From: Alphaproteobacteria bacterium | GTDB taxonomy: Bacteria; Pseudomonadota; Alphaproteobacteria; M2410 | Assembly: GCA_021774955.1 (NCBI GenBank) | Contig: JAJFIN010000148.1 | Coordinates: 1-8,897 of the forward strand | Length of the DNA stretch: 8,897 nucleotides | Direction: 5' to 3' | Part shown: positions 1 through 7,126 of the stretch, piece by piece | Numbering within the stretch: the first letter of the stretch is position 1 | Layout of the letters: each line of letters begins with the position of its first letter | Made by a program: the position numbers and the translations under genes | The notes under the pieces: generated by a model | The model's input: only the letters and a program-made list of their open reading frames with translations | Told to the model about the DNA's origin: nothing | The model's database searches: none

Positions 1-1119
1 TCAAACACCTGCCCTGTGGGTGTATGCACACAAGACCCAGAGCTTAGAAAGAAATTCACTGGCTCGGCCGATAAAGTCGTGAACCTGTTCAGCTTCATTG
101 ACGAAGAAGTGCGCGAAATTTTAGCGTCTCTCGGCATGAAATCGCTGCAAGACGTTATTGGACGCACCGATCTATTGGCACAAGTAAGTCGTGGTGCAGA
201 ACATCTAGATGATCTGGATCTAAATCCCTTGCTTGTTCAATCTGATCCCGGTGATGACGCAAGATTTTGCACATTGGAAGAACGCAATCCAGTTTCCGAT
301 ACGCTCGATGCCCAGATCGTGCGCGATGCTGAGCCGATGCTGAACGATGGTGAGAAAATGCAACTCACTTATACGATCCGAAACACCCAACGGGCGATTG
401 GCACGCGGACCTCTTCGCACATTGTTAGAAAATACGGCATGAAAACACTGAACCCCGATCACTTAACGGTTCGGTTACGCGGTTCCGCTGGACAATCCTT
501 GGGAGCATTTGCCGTGCAAGGGTTAAAGCTCGAAGTTTTTGGGGACGCCAATGATTATGTAGGAAAGGGATTATCGGGAGGCACAATCGTTGTACGGACG
601 ATGACTTCCACACATTTGTATACTGCTAACAATGCGATCATTGGAAATACCTGTCTCTATGGAGCGATTTCCGGATATTTATTTGCTGCGGGTCAAGCCG
701 GTGAACGATTTGCTGTCAGGAATTCCGGAGCGGAAACGGTTGTTGAAGGCGCAGGCTCCAACGGCTGCGAATACATGACCGGTGGAACGGCTGTCATTCT
801 GGGTTCTGTGGGTGATAATTTTGGTGCCGGAATGACCGGGGGCATGGCGTTTGTCTATGACACCGATGGTTCGTTTGAATCGCATGTAAATGCCGACACC
901 GTCATCTGGCAACGCATTGGATCGAAACACTGGGAATCAGTGCTCAAAACGCTCATTGCGCGTCATGCCGAAGAGACGGGGTCTTTCCACGCGTCCACTA
1001 TTCTCAATCAATGGGATCTGGAAATCGACCGGTTCTGGCAAATTTGTCCTAAAGAAATGGTTTCGCGAATCTCCCACCCACTTTCAGATGGTGACGTGGC
1101 ACAGCCTGCCGCCGAGTGA
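1..1119 (+). CDS. gltB: Glutamate synthase [NADPH] large subunit, C-terminal part (5' end outside window)
   Basis: This is the C-terminal 372 residues of the large (alpha) subunit of glutamate synthase, open at the left window edge and ending in TGA at 1117-1119. The enzyme transfers the amide nitrogen of glutamine to 2-oxoglutarate in the cytoplasm, with electrons supplied through the small subunit GltD. The fragment opens with SNTCPVGVCTQD; Cys4 and Cys9 match the last two ligands of the family's 3Fe-4S cluster, and the first ligand would lie just upstream. The end of the FMN/synthase domain follows (to about residue 75, with IGRTDLL). Residues about 158-325 form the glycine-rich C-terminal beta-helix (GLSGGTIVV, GAGSNGCEYMTGGTAVILG, GAGMTGGMAFVYD). 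The end, FWQICPKEM, is typical of the family. GTG at 16 is an internal Val codon, not a start. No gltD follows, so it is probably upstream or elsewhere. Confidence 0.96.
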   Translation, partial: SNTCPVGVCTQDPELRKKFTGSADKVVNLFSFIDEEVREILASLGMKSLQDVIGRTDLLAQVSRGAEHLDDLDLNPLLVQSDPGDDARFCTLEERNPVSDTLDAQIVRDAEPMLNDGEKMQLTYTIRNTQRAIGTRTSSHIVRKYGMKTLNPDHLTVRLRGSAGQSLGAFAVQGLKLEVFGDANDYVGKGLSGGTIVVRTMTSTHLYTANNAIIGNTCLYGAISGYLFAAGQAGERFAVRNSGAETVVEGAGSNGCEYMTGGTAVILGSVGDNFGAGMTGGMAFVYDTDGSFESHVNADTVIWQRIGSKHWESVLKTLIARHAEETGSFHASTILNQWDLEIDRFWQICPKEMVSRISHPLSDGDVAQPAAE

Positions 1120-1219
1120 AGCCTGCTTACAGTGTGTTTCTATTAGGCGAGGGTTCAAAGATAGGGTATCACCAGGACTAAAGTCGTTTGCTCCATTTTA
1201 AATTCAACCCACCTGCCAC

Positions 1220-1891
1220 ATGTCGATTACGCTCTATCATCAACCGCTTTCACCCTTTTGCCGTAAAATACGGATTATACTCGGTGAAAAGAAATTACCG
1301 TTTGAATCGGTCATTGAAATGCCGTGGCGCCAGCGCGAGGAATTTCTAGCTCTTAATCACGGCGGCACCGTTCCTGTTTTGATTGATCAAGATGGCACAA
1401 TTGTCAGTGAAAGTGCAGTCATCGCGGATTACCTTGATGAAGTTTATCCCGACAATTCCGTTTTACTGGGTGGACCTGCGCAGCGGGCTGAGATTCGCCG
1501 AATTGCTCAATGGTATGATCTGAAATTCGATGCCGAGGTCACCAAACTTGTTCTTTTCGAGAAAATTGATAAGCGGCTGATGAAGCTCGGCGAGCCTGAT
1601 ATGCAAACCATCAGAGCTGGAATAGCGAATTTACCATACCACATGGACTATCTGAATTATTTGTGTGAGCAACGCCATTGGCTTGCTGGTGAAGTTTTTA
1701 GCCTTGCAGACATTGCCGTAGCAGCCCATCTGTCATCAATCGATTATATTGGTGATGTGCCCTGGGTTCACTTTCCCCAGGCCAAGGAATGGTACGCGCG
1801 GGTCAAATCTAGGCCTAGTTTTCGACCGATATTAGCGGATTTCGTACCGGGCATGCCACCGCCGCGCATATACGCTGATCTCGATTTTTAG
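1220..1891 (+). CDS. fzlA: FzlA-like FtsZ-binding division protein (GST fold)
   Basis: This 223-residue protein has the full glutathione-S-transferase fold: a thioredoxin-like N-terminal domain (about 1-78, with SPFCRK at 11-16, cis-Pro in VPVL at 51-54, and SESAVI at 63-68) and an all-helical C-terminal domain (about 85-205, with WLAGEVFSLADIAVAAHLS). Within this superfamily it resembles alphaproteobacterial FzlA rather than detoxifying transferases. The cues are the FFD-like helix region FDAEVTKLVLFEKI, the segment SSIDYIGDVPW, the run WYARVKSRPSFRPILAD, and the short C-terminal tail ending YADLDF. In Caulobacter FzlA binds FtsZ filaments, and its C-terminal tail is needed to promote septal wall synthesis and constriction; I infer the same role here. 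The ATG at 1220 fits the family N-terminus but has no clear Shine-Dalgarno sequence. A general GST is the alternative. Position near queG supports the FzlA call. Confidence 0.85.
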   Translation: MSITLYHQPLSPFCRKIRIILGEKKLPFESVIEMPWRQREEFLALNHGGTVPVLIDQDGTIVSESAVIADYLDEVYPDNSVLLGGPAQRAEIRRIAQWYDLKFDAEVTKLVLFEKIDKRLMKLGEPDMQTIRAGIANLPYHMDYLNYLCEQRHWLAGEVFSLADIAVAAHLSSIDYIGDVPWVHFPQAKEWYARVKSRPSFRPILADFVPGMPPPRIYADLDF

Positions 1892-1923
1892 TCGACACTG
1901 CGCGATATTTCCGTTTCAATCAC

Positions 1924-1945
1924 ACCTAGGGTCTGGACCCTAGGT
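1924..1945. repeat. Perfect inverted repeat, 10-bp arms with 2-nt centre
   Basis: ACCTAGGGTC (1924-1933) and GACCCTAGGT (1936-1945) are exact reverse complements separated by TG. The element lies 32 bp after the fzlA stop and 38 bp before the ATG of the next gene. The two-base centre is too small for an ideal RNA loop, although opening the inner pairs would allow one. No T-run follows, so it is not a classical intrinsic terminator. It could be an operator for a dimeric regulator, an mRNA processing or stability hairpin, or one copy of a dispersed palindromic repeat. No second copy was found in this window. Confidence 0.75.
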
Positions 1946-1983
1946 CTCGTGGGGAGATATCGGGGATTTTGTTGGGGGAATTC

Positions 1984-3027
1984 ATGCGTCGATTTGCAAT
2001 CTTTTTTGTCGGGTTTATCGTTGGCCTGGCCACCGCTGTTTTGGCGGGTACTTCTGGCGTTGTGGATTTTCAGAATGTGGCAACCTGGGGGCAAAGCGCA
2101 CAACGCGCAGTCGTTGTTACGCTGTGGCCTGATGGGCGAAAGGCGATGCAAACATCTCTTGCCTTGAATAGCACAACCCAAATTGTGAGCGAATATCCCT
2201 CTGCTCTTGCCAGCCTCCATACTGTTTCGGAGGATGCCCAGCCGAGACGATGGGCACAGGTTATTAATAATTTGGAATCGAACGCATTCTCTGCGCCAGT
2301 CGCAACGACATCACTTACACCGCAAGCGGACGAAAATAGATCGGTGGAAATAGCGGCGCAAAGTCACGTCCCCGTAGCCGATCAATCCACCGATCATGTC
2401 GGTGGTGCGGGGCGCTCCGGAGACCAAGAAGTAGCAGAAGTAGAATTTGTTCGGGAACAGCTTCGACAGGAAAATGAAGCTCTGCGAGTAGCGATTGCCA
2501 GTGTCGATAAAGATCACCCGCAACATCACTATCTCACCACGACAGTGTTATCCAATCTGGCATTTGACGAAATTCTGGCTCTCGTTATCAGCATGGGACG
2601 TGATGAGTTTGCCGTGGAAGATTTGCTGAGCTTGCAAGAGACCCTCGATCAAAGCCGGAAGGATATTGAGGAGCGGATTTCGATGGGCCGTTCAGCGCAA
2701 AAAAACCTGACAATAATTGTTGGGCTCCTGCCGGCAACAAATGATCAAGATCGTGCGCTCAAACAGCAATCCCTTGCGATCCTGGCGACCTATGATGATT
2801 CCTTTGCCATCGAACAGCAGATAACTGAGCATATGCAGGTATTTCCCGGCGCCATTGTGAGCCTTTTAACGGGGGCTAATGAGGCCGCCTTCAATCAATG
2901 GTTTGACGGTCTTTCCGTTCTTGCCAATTTGCGTGTCGCCACTCAAGATGAGCGCGTGGCATTGGCCGACGGAATGCAAGTGAGCGCGGTGACGAATGAC
3001 GACCAGGACAAACACCAACCTGGATAA
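1984..3027 (+). CDS. Unrecognised exported (periplasmic) protein between fzlA and queG
   Basis: I do not recognise this 347-residue protein. ATG 1984 is preferred over in-frame TTG codons at 1969 and 1972, because it follows a GGGGG run (1974-1978) at 5 nt and opens a good signal peptide: MRR, hydrophobic core at about 4-20, likely cleavage after Ala21 (AVLA|GTSG). There is no lipobox Cys and no Cys anywhere, so a soluble periplasmic protein is likely. The mature part has a short N-terminal region (about 26-100), a polar linker rich in Ser, Ala, Gln and Thr (about 103-150), a probable short coiled coil (about 150-174, EVEFVREQLRQENEALRVAI), and an acidic, mainly helical C-terminal half (about 185-330). 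No catalytic motif was seen. The last 32 bp overlap queG, which suggests co-transcription with it and perhaps with fzlA. An envelope or division role is only inferred from position. Confidence 0.8.
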   Translation: MRRFAIFFVGFIVGLATAVLAGTSGVVDFQNVATWGQSAQRAVVVTLWPDGRKAMQTSLALNSTTQIVSEYPSALASLHTVSEDAQPRRWAQVINNLESNAFSAPVATTSLTPQADENRSVEIAAQSHVPVADQSTDHVGGAGRSGDQEVAEVEFVREQLRQENEALRVAIASVDKDHPQHHYLTTTVLSNLAFDEILALVISMGRDEFAVEDLLSLQETLDQSRKDIEERISMGRSAQKNLTIIVGLLPATNDQDRALKQQSLAILATYDDSFAIEQQITEHMQVFPGAIVSLLTGANEAAFNQWFDGLSVLANLRVATQDERVALADGMQVSAVTNDDQDKHQPG

Positions 3028-4138
3028 ATTCAAACAAGCTATTTCCGAACACGCCCTCGAAGAAGGCTTTGATGTTGTAGGCTTTACCCGCCCCAATAAT
3101 ATCGGGAGGGCTGGTCAGCACCTCAAAGATTTCCTGGACCGTGGTCAACATGGCACCATGGCTTGGCTCGAGGACCGGGCATCTGAGCGCGCACATCCCA
3201 ACAAATTGTGGCCAGACGCGCGCAGCGTTATCGCGTTGGGTGTGAATTATGGGCCAGACATTGATCCTCTGGCTGTCCTATCCGAAAACAATCGCGCTGC
3301 AATCTCAGTTTACGCCAGCCGAAAAGATTATCATGACGTCATTAAAAAACGCTTGAAAACCGTCGCGCGATGGATACATCAATCAACCGATGCAGATGTA
3401 AAAGTGTTTATTGATACAGCACCTCTAATGGAGAAACCGCTTTCGGCGGCTGCAGGATTGGGCTGGCAAGGAAAGCACACCAATCTCGTTTCTCGTGAAT
3501 TTGGTTCCTGGCTATTTTTGGGCTTCATACTGACGACACTCGAATTACCCCCTGATGAGGCGCATACAGATCGTTGTGGAGATTGCCAAAAATGTTTGGA
3601 TATATGCCCGACACGCGCGTTTCCATCGCCCTATCAACTTGATGCCCGTCGCTGTATTTCATACCTAACAATTGAATATAAAGGACATATTCCTGAAGAA
3701 TTTCGTGAACCCATGGGCAATCGTATCTATGGTTGCGATGATTGCTTGGCGGTGTGCCCCTGGAACAAATTCGCTCAACAAGGCAAAATGGCCGCCTTGG
3801 CTCCAAGAGATGAAATCACGGCGCCCTATCTTGCTCAATTGGCGAGATTGGATGACACTGCTTTCCGAAAATTGTTCACCGGCACACCTATCAAACGGAC
3901 CGGACGAGACCGTTTCGTGCGCAATGTCATGATCGCGATTGGCAATTCAGGAAACCCGGATCTGTTGACCGAAGTCGAGCCCCGGCTATCAGATCCTTCG
4001 GCTGTGGTTCGGGCCATGGCCGTCTGGGCTTTCGGAAAATTGGCACCAATAGATGTTATCCAGAAAAAAAAGCAAAAGGCTTGTGCAGAAGAATCTGATC
4101 AAGCGGTTCTTGACGAATGGCAAGTTTTAGATCGGTAG
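2996..4138 (+). CDS. queG: Epoxyqueuosine reductase QueG
   Basis: QueG is a cytoplasmic cobalamin- and iron-sulfur-dependent enzyme that reduces epoxyqueuosine to queuosine at tRNA position 34, the last step of queuosine synthesis. The 380-residue length fits the family. The N-terminal domain (about 10-180) contains YASRKDYHDVIKKRL (106-120) and DTAPLMEK (140-147); Asp140 matches the family's proposed catalytic acid. The ferredoxin-like region has CGDCQKCLDICP (Cys194, 197, 200, 204) and, with Cys220, GCDDCLAVCPWNK (Cys247, 250, 254), giving ligands for two 4Fe-4S clusters. HEAT-like helices (about 305-350) follow, as in long QueG proteins. ATG 2996 lies inside the upstream gene (32-bp overlap, different frame). 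Family homology begins near residue 9, so this is the only reasonable start. The ribosome binding site is weak (GGTG), so translational coupling is plausible. It ends 4 bp from the convergent TPR gene. Confidence 0.97.
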   Translation: MTTRTNTNLDKFKQAISEHALEEGFDVVGFTRPNNIGRAGQHLKDFLDRGQHGTMAWLEDRASERAHPNKLWPDARSVIALGVNYGPDIDPLAVLSENNRAAISVYASRKDYHDVIKKRLKTVARWIHQSTDADVKVFIDTAPLMEKPLSAAAGLGWQGKHTNLVSREFGSWLFLGFILTTLELPPDEAHTDRCGDCQKCLDICPTRAFPSPYQLDARRCISYLTIEYKGHIPEEFREPMGNRIYGCDDCLAVCPWNKFAQQGKMAALAPRDEITAPYLAQLARLDDTAFRKLFTGTPIKRTGRDRFVRNVMIAIGNSGNPDLLTEVEPRLSDPSAVVRAMAVWAFGKLAPIDVIQKKKQKACAEESDQAVLDEWQVLDR

Positions 4139-4142
4139 AAGA

Positions 4143-4925
4143 TCAATCATCATAAAGATCGATTTTCGCGAGCTGATTGCGCACATAAGACGCTTCGATA
4201 CTGTCGGGAACAAGCGAGATCACTTTGTTCCAATCTTCGCGCGCGCGGGCAAAGTCCAAAACATCGCGGTGCAATTGCCCGCGTTGGGTCAACGCTTCGA
4301 TATGGTTGGGGTCGATGGCCAGAGCGGTATTGAGATCTTGGGAGGCCAATCTTGGATTTTCCAAGGCATAACATTGGGCGCGCAGCACCAAGGCATCGGT
4401 CAATTCCGGCAATAGATCCAATGCTTTGTTGAGGTCTTGCTCGGCCGAAGGGCACTTGTTGGTGTGAATGTAAGCGCGCGCCCGATCCAGCAACAAATTG
4501 GAACTAACAACCGGGCTATTTGCCGCGAGGGATAGTCCAATTGAAAAGCTTGATATAGCCCGCTCAGCTTTGTCGGCAAGCATCCAACTATTTCCTGCTT
4601 GCCCCAAAATACCCGCGCGCAGTTTTTCATCGCCGGTTTGGGCCGCGCCGCCGATTTGATCGAGTATACGTGCAGCTGAAGAATATTGTTCAAGCTCGAC
4701 CAACGCCAAAGCTTGGCAATGTTTCGCCGCCACATTGCCGTCTCGACGATACCAGAAATCTGCTTGCTCGAGCGCTCGAGTGGGATTGATCCCAACGGCG
4801 CGAACGCAAGAATTGTACTCACCATCAGCTTTCGCAAAACTAATTGCCAACGCGGGCGTGATGTTAATCCAAGCAGCAAGCGTTGCTAAGACCACAAACT
4901 GAAAACACTTATACATGGCGCCCAT
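4143..4925 (-). CDS. Exported tetratricopeptide-repeat protein
   Basis: From ATG 4925 this is a 260-residue protein of unknown specific function with a signal peptide (hydrophobic core about 8-20, cleavage likely after TPALA, residue 27) and TPR-type helical repeats. The clearest repeats are about 142-175 (ending NKALDLLPE), 176-207 (NTALAIDPN) and 208-241 (ISLVPD), with an earlier, weaker one near 66-95. TPR proteins act as protein-binding scaffolds; the partner cannot be read from the sequence. The start is uncertain. ATG 4916 gives the tidiest signal peptide (MYKCFQFVVLATLAAW). TTG 4982 would add 19 residues and overlap the upstream hydrolase gene by 17 bp. None of the three has a good Shine-Dalgarno sequence. 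It probably shares a transcript with the hydrolase gene. Confidence 0.88.
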   Translation of the reverse strand: MGAMYKCFQFVVLATLAAWINITPALAISFAKADGEYNSCVRAVGINPTRALEQADFWYRRDGNVAAKHCQALALVELEQYSSAARILDQIGGAAQTGDEKLRAGILGQAGNSWMLADKAERAISSFSIGLSLAANSPVVSSNLLLDRARAYIHTNKCPSAEQDLNKALDLLPELTDALVLRAQCYALENPRLASQDLNTALAIDPNHIEALTQRGQLHRDVLDFARAREDWNKVISLVPDSIEASYVRNQLAKIDLYDD

Positions 4926-4965
4926 TAAGACGGCGAGAGACGCGAGACGCAAGAATAACTTGTCC

Positions 4966-5736
4966 CTAAACGAGGCTTTCAAGGGTCTTGGTTAACAACG
5001 CCAAATCAGTCTCGGTCGACAGCCGATGGTCGCCGGATTTGATGAAGGTGGTTTGAACATCAGTGCTGGCAAGTTTTTCGCACAGCGTGAGCGAGCGTTG
5101 CCACGGCACATCCGGGTCCTCCATACCGTGGAGGATCCGTACCGGACAAGTGATCGCTATTTTGTTGCGTAAGATGAGATGTTCCCGTCCGTCCCAGATG
5201 AGATTGGGCGAAATGGGGTAGGGAGCGTCATCATAATCTGAGGGTTGCGAATAGGGTTCGCCGCGCTTGAGCTGCGCCTTAACCGCATCTGAAAATTCCG
5301 CCCACATCAGGTCTTCGGTAAAATCGGGCGCAGGCGCAATGAGCACCAAGGCTTTGACCTGCTCCGGATGCGCTAACGCCGCCAGCAAAGCCAACCAGCC
5401 CCCCATGCTTGAACCAATCAGGATCTGCGGCCCATTTGTGAGTTCATCGACCACCGCCAATGTATCGTCGCGCCAGCGTGAAAGAGTGCCCTTGGCGAAA
5501 TCTCCGCTCGACGCGCCGTGGCCGAAATAGTCAAACCGGATATAGCTGTGGCCTTGCTTGCGCGCCCACGCGTCCAGCGCCATGGCTTTGGTGCCATCCA
5601 TGTCCGACTTAAAACCACCCAGCCATAAAAGTCCGGGCTCGCGCTCACCCTCAAACCTATGGTAAGCAAGCATTTCGCCGTCTGGGCGGCTGAGTTTTTT
5701 AGGCTTATCCGGCACGATTTTTTGGTCCAGTTTCAT
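4966..5736 (-). CDS. Alpha/beta hydrolase, ABHD10-like
   Basis: This is a 256-residue cytoplasmic serine hydrolase of the alpha/beta fold. The nucleophile elbow GSSMG places the catalytic serine at Ser110. The acid is most likely Asp207 in HGMEDPDVPW, and the base His237 in SGDHRLS. The oxyanion-side strand reads LLWLGGFKSDMDG (36-48), followed by RFDYFGHGASSG (68-79). This set of motifs, especially the SDMxGTKA-like and SGDHRLS segments, resembles ABHD10, a mitochondrial hydrolase reported as an acyl-protein thioesterase and acyl-glucuronide deacylase. The bacterial substrate is not known, and a general carboxylesterase is the alternative. There is no signal peptide. ATG 5736 gives a family-like N-terminus (KLSRPDGEMLAYHRFEG). 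The gene lies upstream of the TPR gene on the same strand and diverges from the glycosyltransferase gene. Confidence 0.92.
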   Translation of the reverse strand: MKLDQKIVPDKPKKLSRPDGEMLAYHRFEGEREPGLLWLGGFKSDMDGTKAMALDAWARKQGHSYIRFDYFGHGASSGDFAKGTLSRWRDDTLAVVDELTNGPQILIGSSMGGWLALLAALAHPEQVKALVLIAPAPDFTEDLMWAEFSDAVKAQLKRGEPYSQPSDYDDAPYPISPNLIWDGREHLILRNKIAITCPVRILHGMEDPDVPWQRSLTLCEKLASTDVQTTFIKSGDHRLSTETDLALLTKTLESLV

Positions 5737-5762
5737 TCACAATCTGAGAACATTGCTCCTTG
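5737..5762. promoter_or_regulatory. 26-bp divergent gap between hydrolase and glycosyltransferase starts
   Basis: Only 26 bp separate the ATG of the minus-strand hydrolase from the ATG of the plus-strand glycosyltransferase. This is too little for two promoters with untranslated leaders, so promoters must lie inside the opposing coding sequences, or transcripts are leaderless, or a true start is further downstream. No -10 or -35 boxes could be assigned. Confidence 0.4.
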
Positions 5763-6953
5763 ATGCGAAAACCTAACAGGCCAAACCCGGATGCGCTAAC
5801 CATCCTCCAGGTGATCCCGGAACTCGAAACCGGTGGAGCGGAGCGCAGCACCATCGATATCGCCAAGGCTTTGGTAGCCTCTGGTGGCAAAGCCATCATC
5901 GCCACCCGCGGCGGCCGCCTGGCGCGAGAGCTTGAAGCAACCGGCGCTTTTTTGGCCCGGATGCCGGTTCATTCCAAAAACCCCGCGACCATGGCCCTCA
6001 ATGTCCGGCGTTTGCGCAAGCTCATCCGGCGTCACAATGTTGATATAGTCCATGCCCGCTCGCGGGCGCCCGCCTGGAGTGCCTTGGCCGCAGCGCGGGC
6101 CGAGCGCGTGCCGTTTATCACCACCTATCATGGCACCTATAACGGCAAGACCTTTTTCAAGCGGTTTTATAATTCAAGCATGGTGCGCGGCGATAAAGTT
6201 ATCGCGAATTCCCAGTTCATTGCCGACATCATCGCCAACGAACATCCCAAAGCGCGCGAACGTGTCTGCGTCATTCATCGCGGTACGGACATTGAAACCT
6301 TTTCGCTTTCCAATGTCAGTGAGGAACGCAAAGCCGCGCTGGCCCAAGCCTGGAATATTAGTGATCGACAAAAACCATTGATCTTACTGCCGGGTCGTCT
6401 GACGCGGTGGAAGGGGCAATTGGTTTTCTTAAACGCTCTGGCAATTCTAATGGAACGTGGGGTCACAGATTTCATTGCCGTGTTGGCAGGTGACGCTCAA
6501 GGGAGGGACAATTATGTCTCAGAGCTCTGGCGCGCGATCGATGAGCACGGCCTCCGTGCGCAAGTGCGCTTGGTCGGTCATTGCGAAGACATGCCGGCCG
6601 CCTGTGCACTAGCCGATATGGTGGTTTCGCCAGCGATTGAACCGGAAGCCTTTGGTCGCATTGCCATTGAAGCTCAGGCCATGGAGCGCCCGGTGATCGT
6701 TGCCGATCACGGCGGGGCCTGCGAAACGATCATCGCCGACGACCACAAGAGAACGGGTTGGCGGGTGACGCCCAATGATCCCGAAGCTCTGGCCGATGCT
6801 ATGAAAACAGTGCTTTCACTATCTCCGGAGGATCGGGCAGATCTGCAGGCGCGCGCGCGCACTCAAAGCCGACGCTTTTCTTTGTCGGTTATGTGTGACC
6901 GGACCTTGGACCTCTATCGTGAAGTCAAAAACGACACCAATCGGGACCGGTAA
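5763..6953 (+). CDS. GT4-family glycosyltransferase
   Basis: This 396-residue protein is a GT-B fold retaining glycosyltransferase of family 4. Its N-terminal acceptor domain (about 13-185) starts with LQVIPELETGGAERST, where the GGAE glycine loop is typical. Its C-terminal nucleotide-sugar domain (about 205-350) has GRLTRWKGQ, where Arg212 and Lys217 are the usual phosphate-contacting residues. It also has the EX7E motif EPEAFGRIAIE (Glu295 and Glu303) and HGGACETI. Such enzymes add a sugar from a nucleotide donor during lipopolysaccharide, capsule or exopolysaccharide synthesis at the inner membrane face; donor and acceptor cannot be assigned. ATG 5763 was chosen; TTG at 5760 would add one residue. 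A weak GAGAA (5746-5750) lies 12 nt upstream. By eye its first half is more GC-rich than the flanking genes. No other glycan genes are adjacent. Confidence 0.94.
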   Translation: MRKPNRPNPDALTILQVIPELETGGAERSTIDIAKALVASGGKAIIATRGGRLARELEATGAFLARMPVHSKNPATMALNVRRLRKLIRRHNVDIVHARSRAPAWSALAAARAERVPFITTYHGTYNGKTFFKRFYNSSMVRGDKVIANSQFIADIIANEHPKARERVCVIHRGTDIETFSLSNVSEERKAALAQAWNISDRQKPLILLPGRLTRWKGQLVFLNALAILMERGVTDFIAVLAGDAQGRDNYVSELWRAIDEHGLRAQVRLVGHCEDMPAACALADMVVSPAIEPEAFGRIAIEAQAMERPVIVADHGGACETIIADDHKRTGWRVTPNDPEALADAMKTVLSLSPEDRADLQARARTQSRRFSLSVMCDRTLDLYREVKNDTNRDR

Positions 6954-6959
6954 CCGGTC
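6945..6959. repeat. Inverted repeat spanning the glycosyltransferase stop codon
   Basis: GACCGGT (6945-6951) and ACCGGTC (6953-6959) are exact 7-bp complements around a single central A, and the TAA stop (6951-6953) lies in the centre. No T-run follows, so an intrinsic terminator is not supported. It could be a weak hairpin that stabilises the 3' end, or chance. Confidence 0.35.
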
Positions 6960-7126
6960 TGCCCTGGCATTTGAGCGTGCGAATCAAAATTAGACATAAG
7001 AAACTTAAGACTCGTAATGAGCGTGGGCCGAATTGAGATCAACCGCCCCTGGTTCAAACTTGCGTGAGGCGCCTCTCAGTTTATGGCATTTCTGCAACAC
7101 TCACCGTTTCATAGAGTCCGCAGAGT

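Noticed and set aside
890..1201. Open frame on the plus strand overlapping the gltB 3' end and the gap before fzlA
   Set aside because: Most of it is a shifted frame of gltB, which is clearly coding. The translation has no family resemblance and no ribosome binding site was seen.
1120..1219. Gap between gltB and fzlA searched for a terminator and promoter
   Set aside because: Only a 4-bp GCCT/AGGC stem and a TAAATT box with no matching -35 were seen. Neither is strong enough to report.
1809..1818. CTAGGCCTAG palindrome near the fzlA 3' end
   Set aside because: It lies within codons for the conserved KSRPSF segment and is only 10 bp with no spacer, so chance is enough to explain it.
1888..2220. 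Reverse-strand open frame covering the palindrome and the start of the exported protein
   Set aside because: It is antisense to a convincing signal peptide, and its Pro/Arg/Cys-rich translation looks non-coding.
7066..7075. GAGGCGCCTC palindrome after the glycosyltransferase gene, considered as a terminator
   Set aside because: It has no loop and no T-run follows; it is too short to call.
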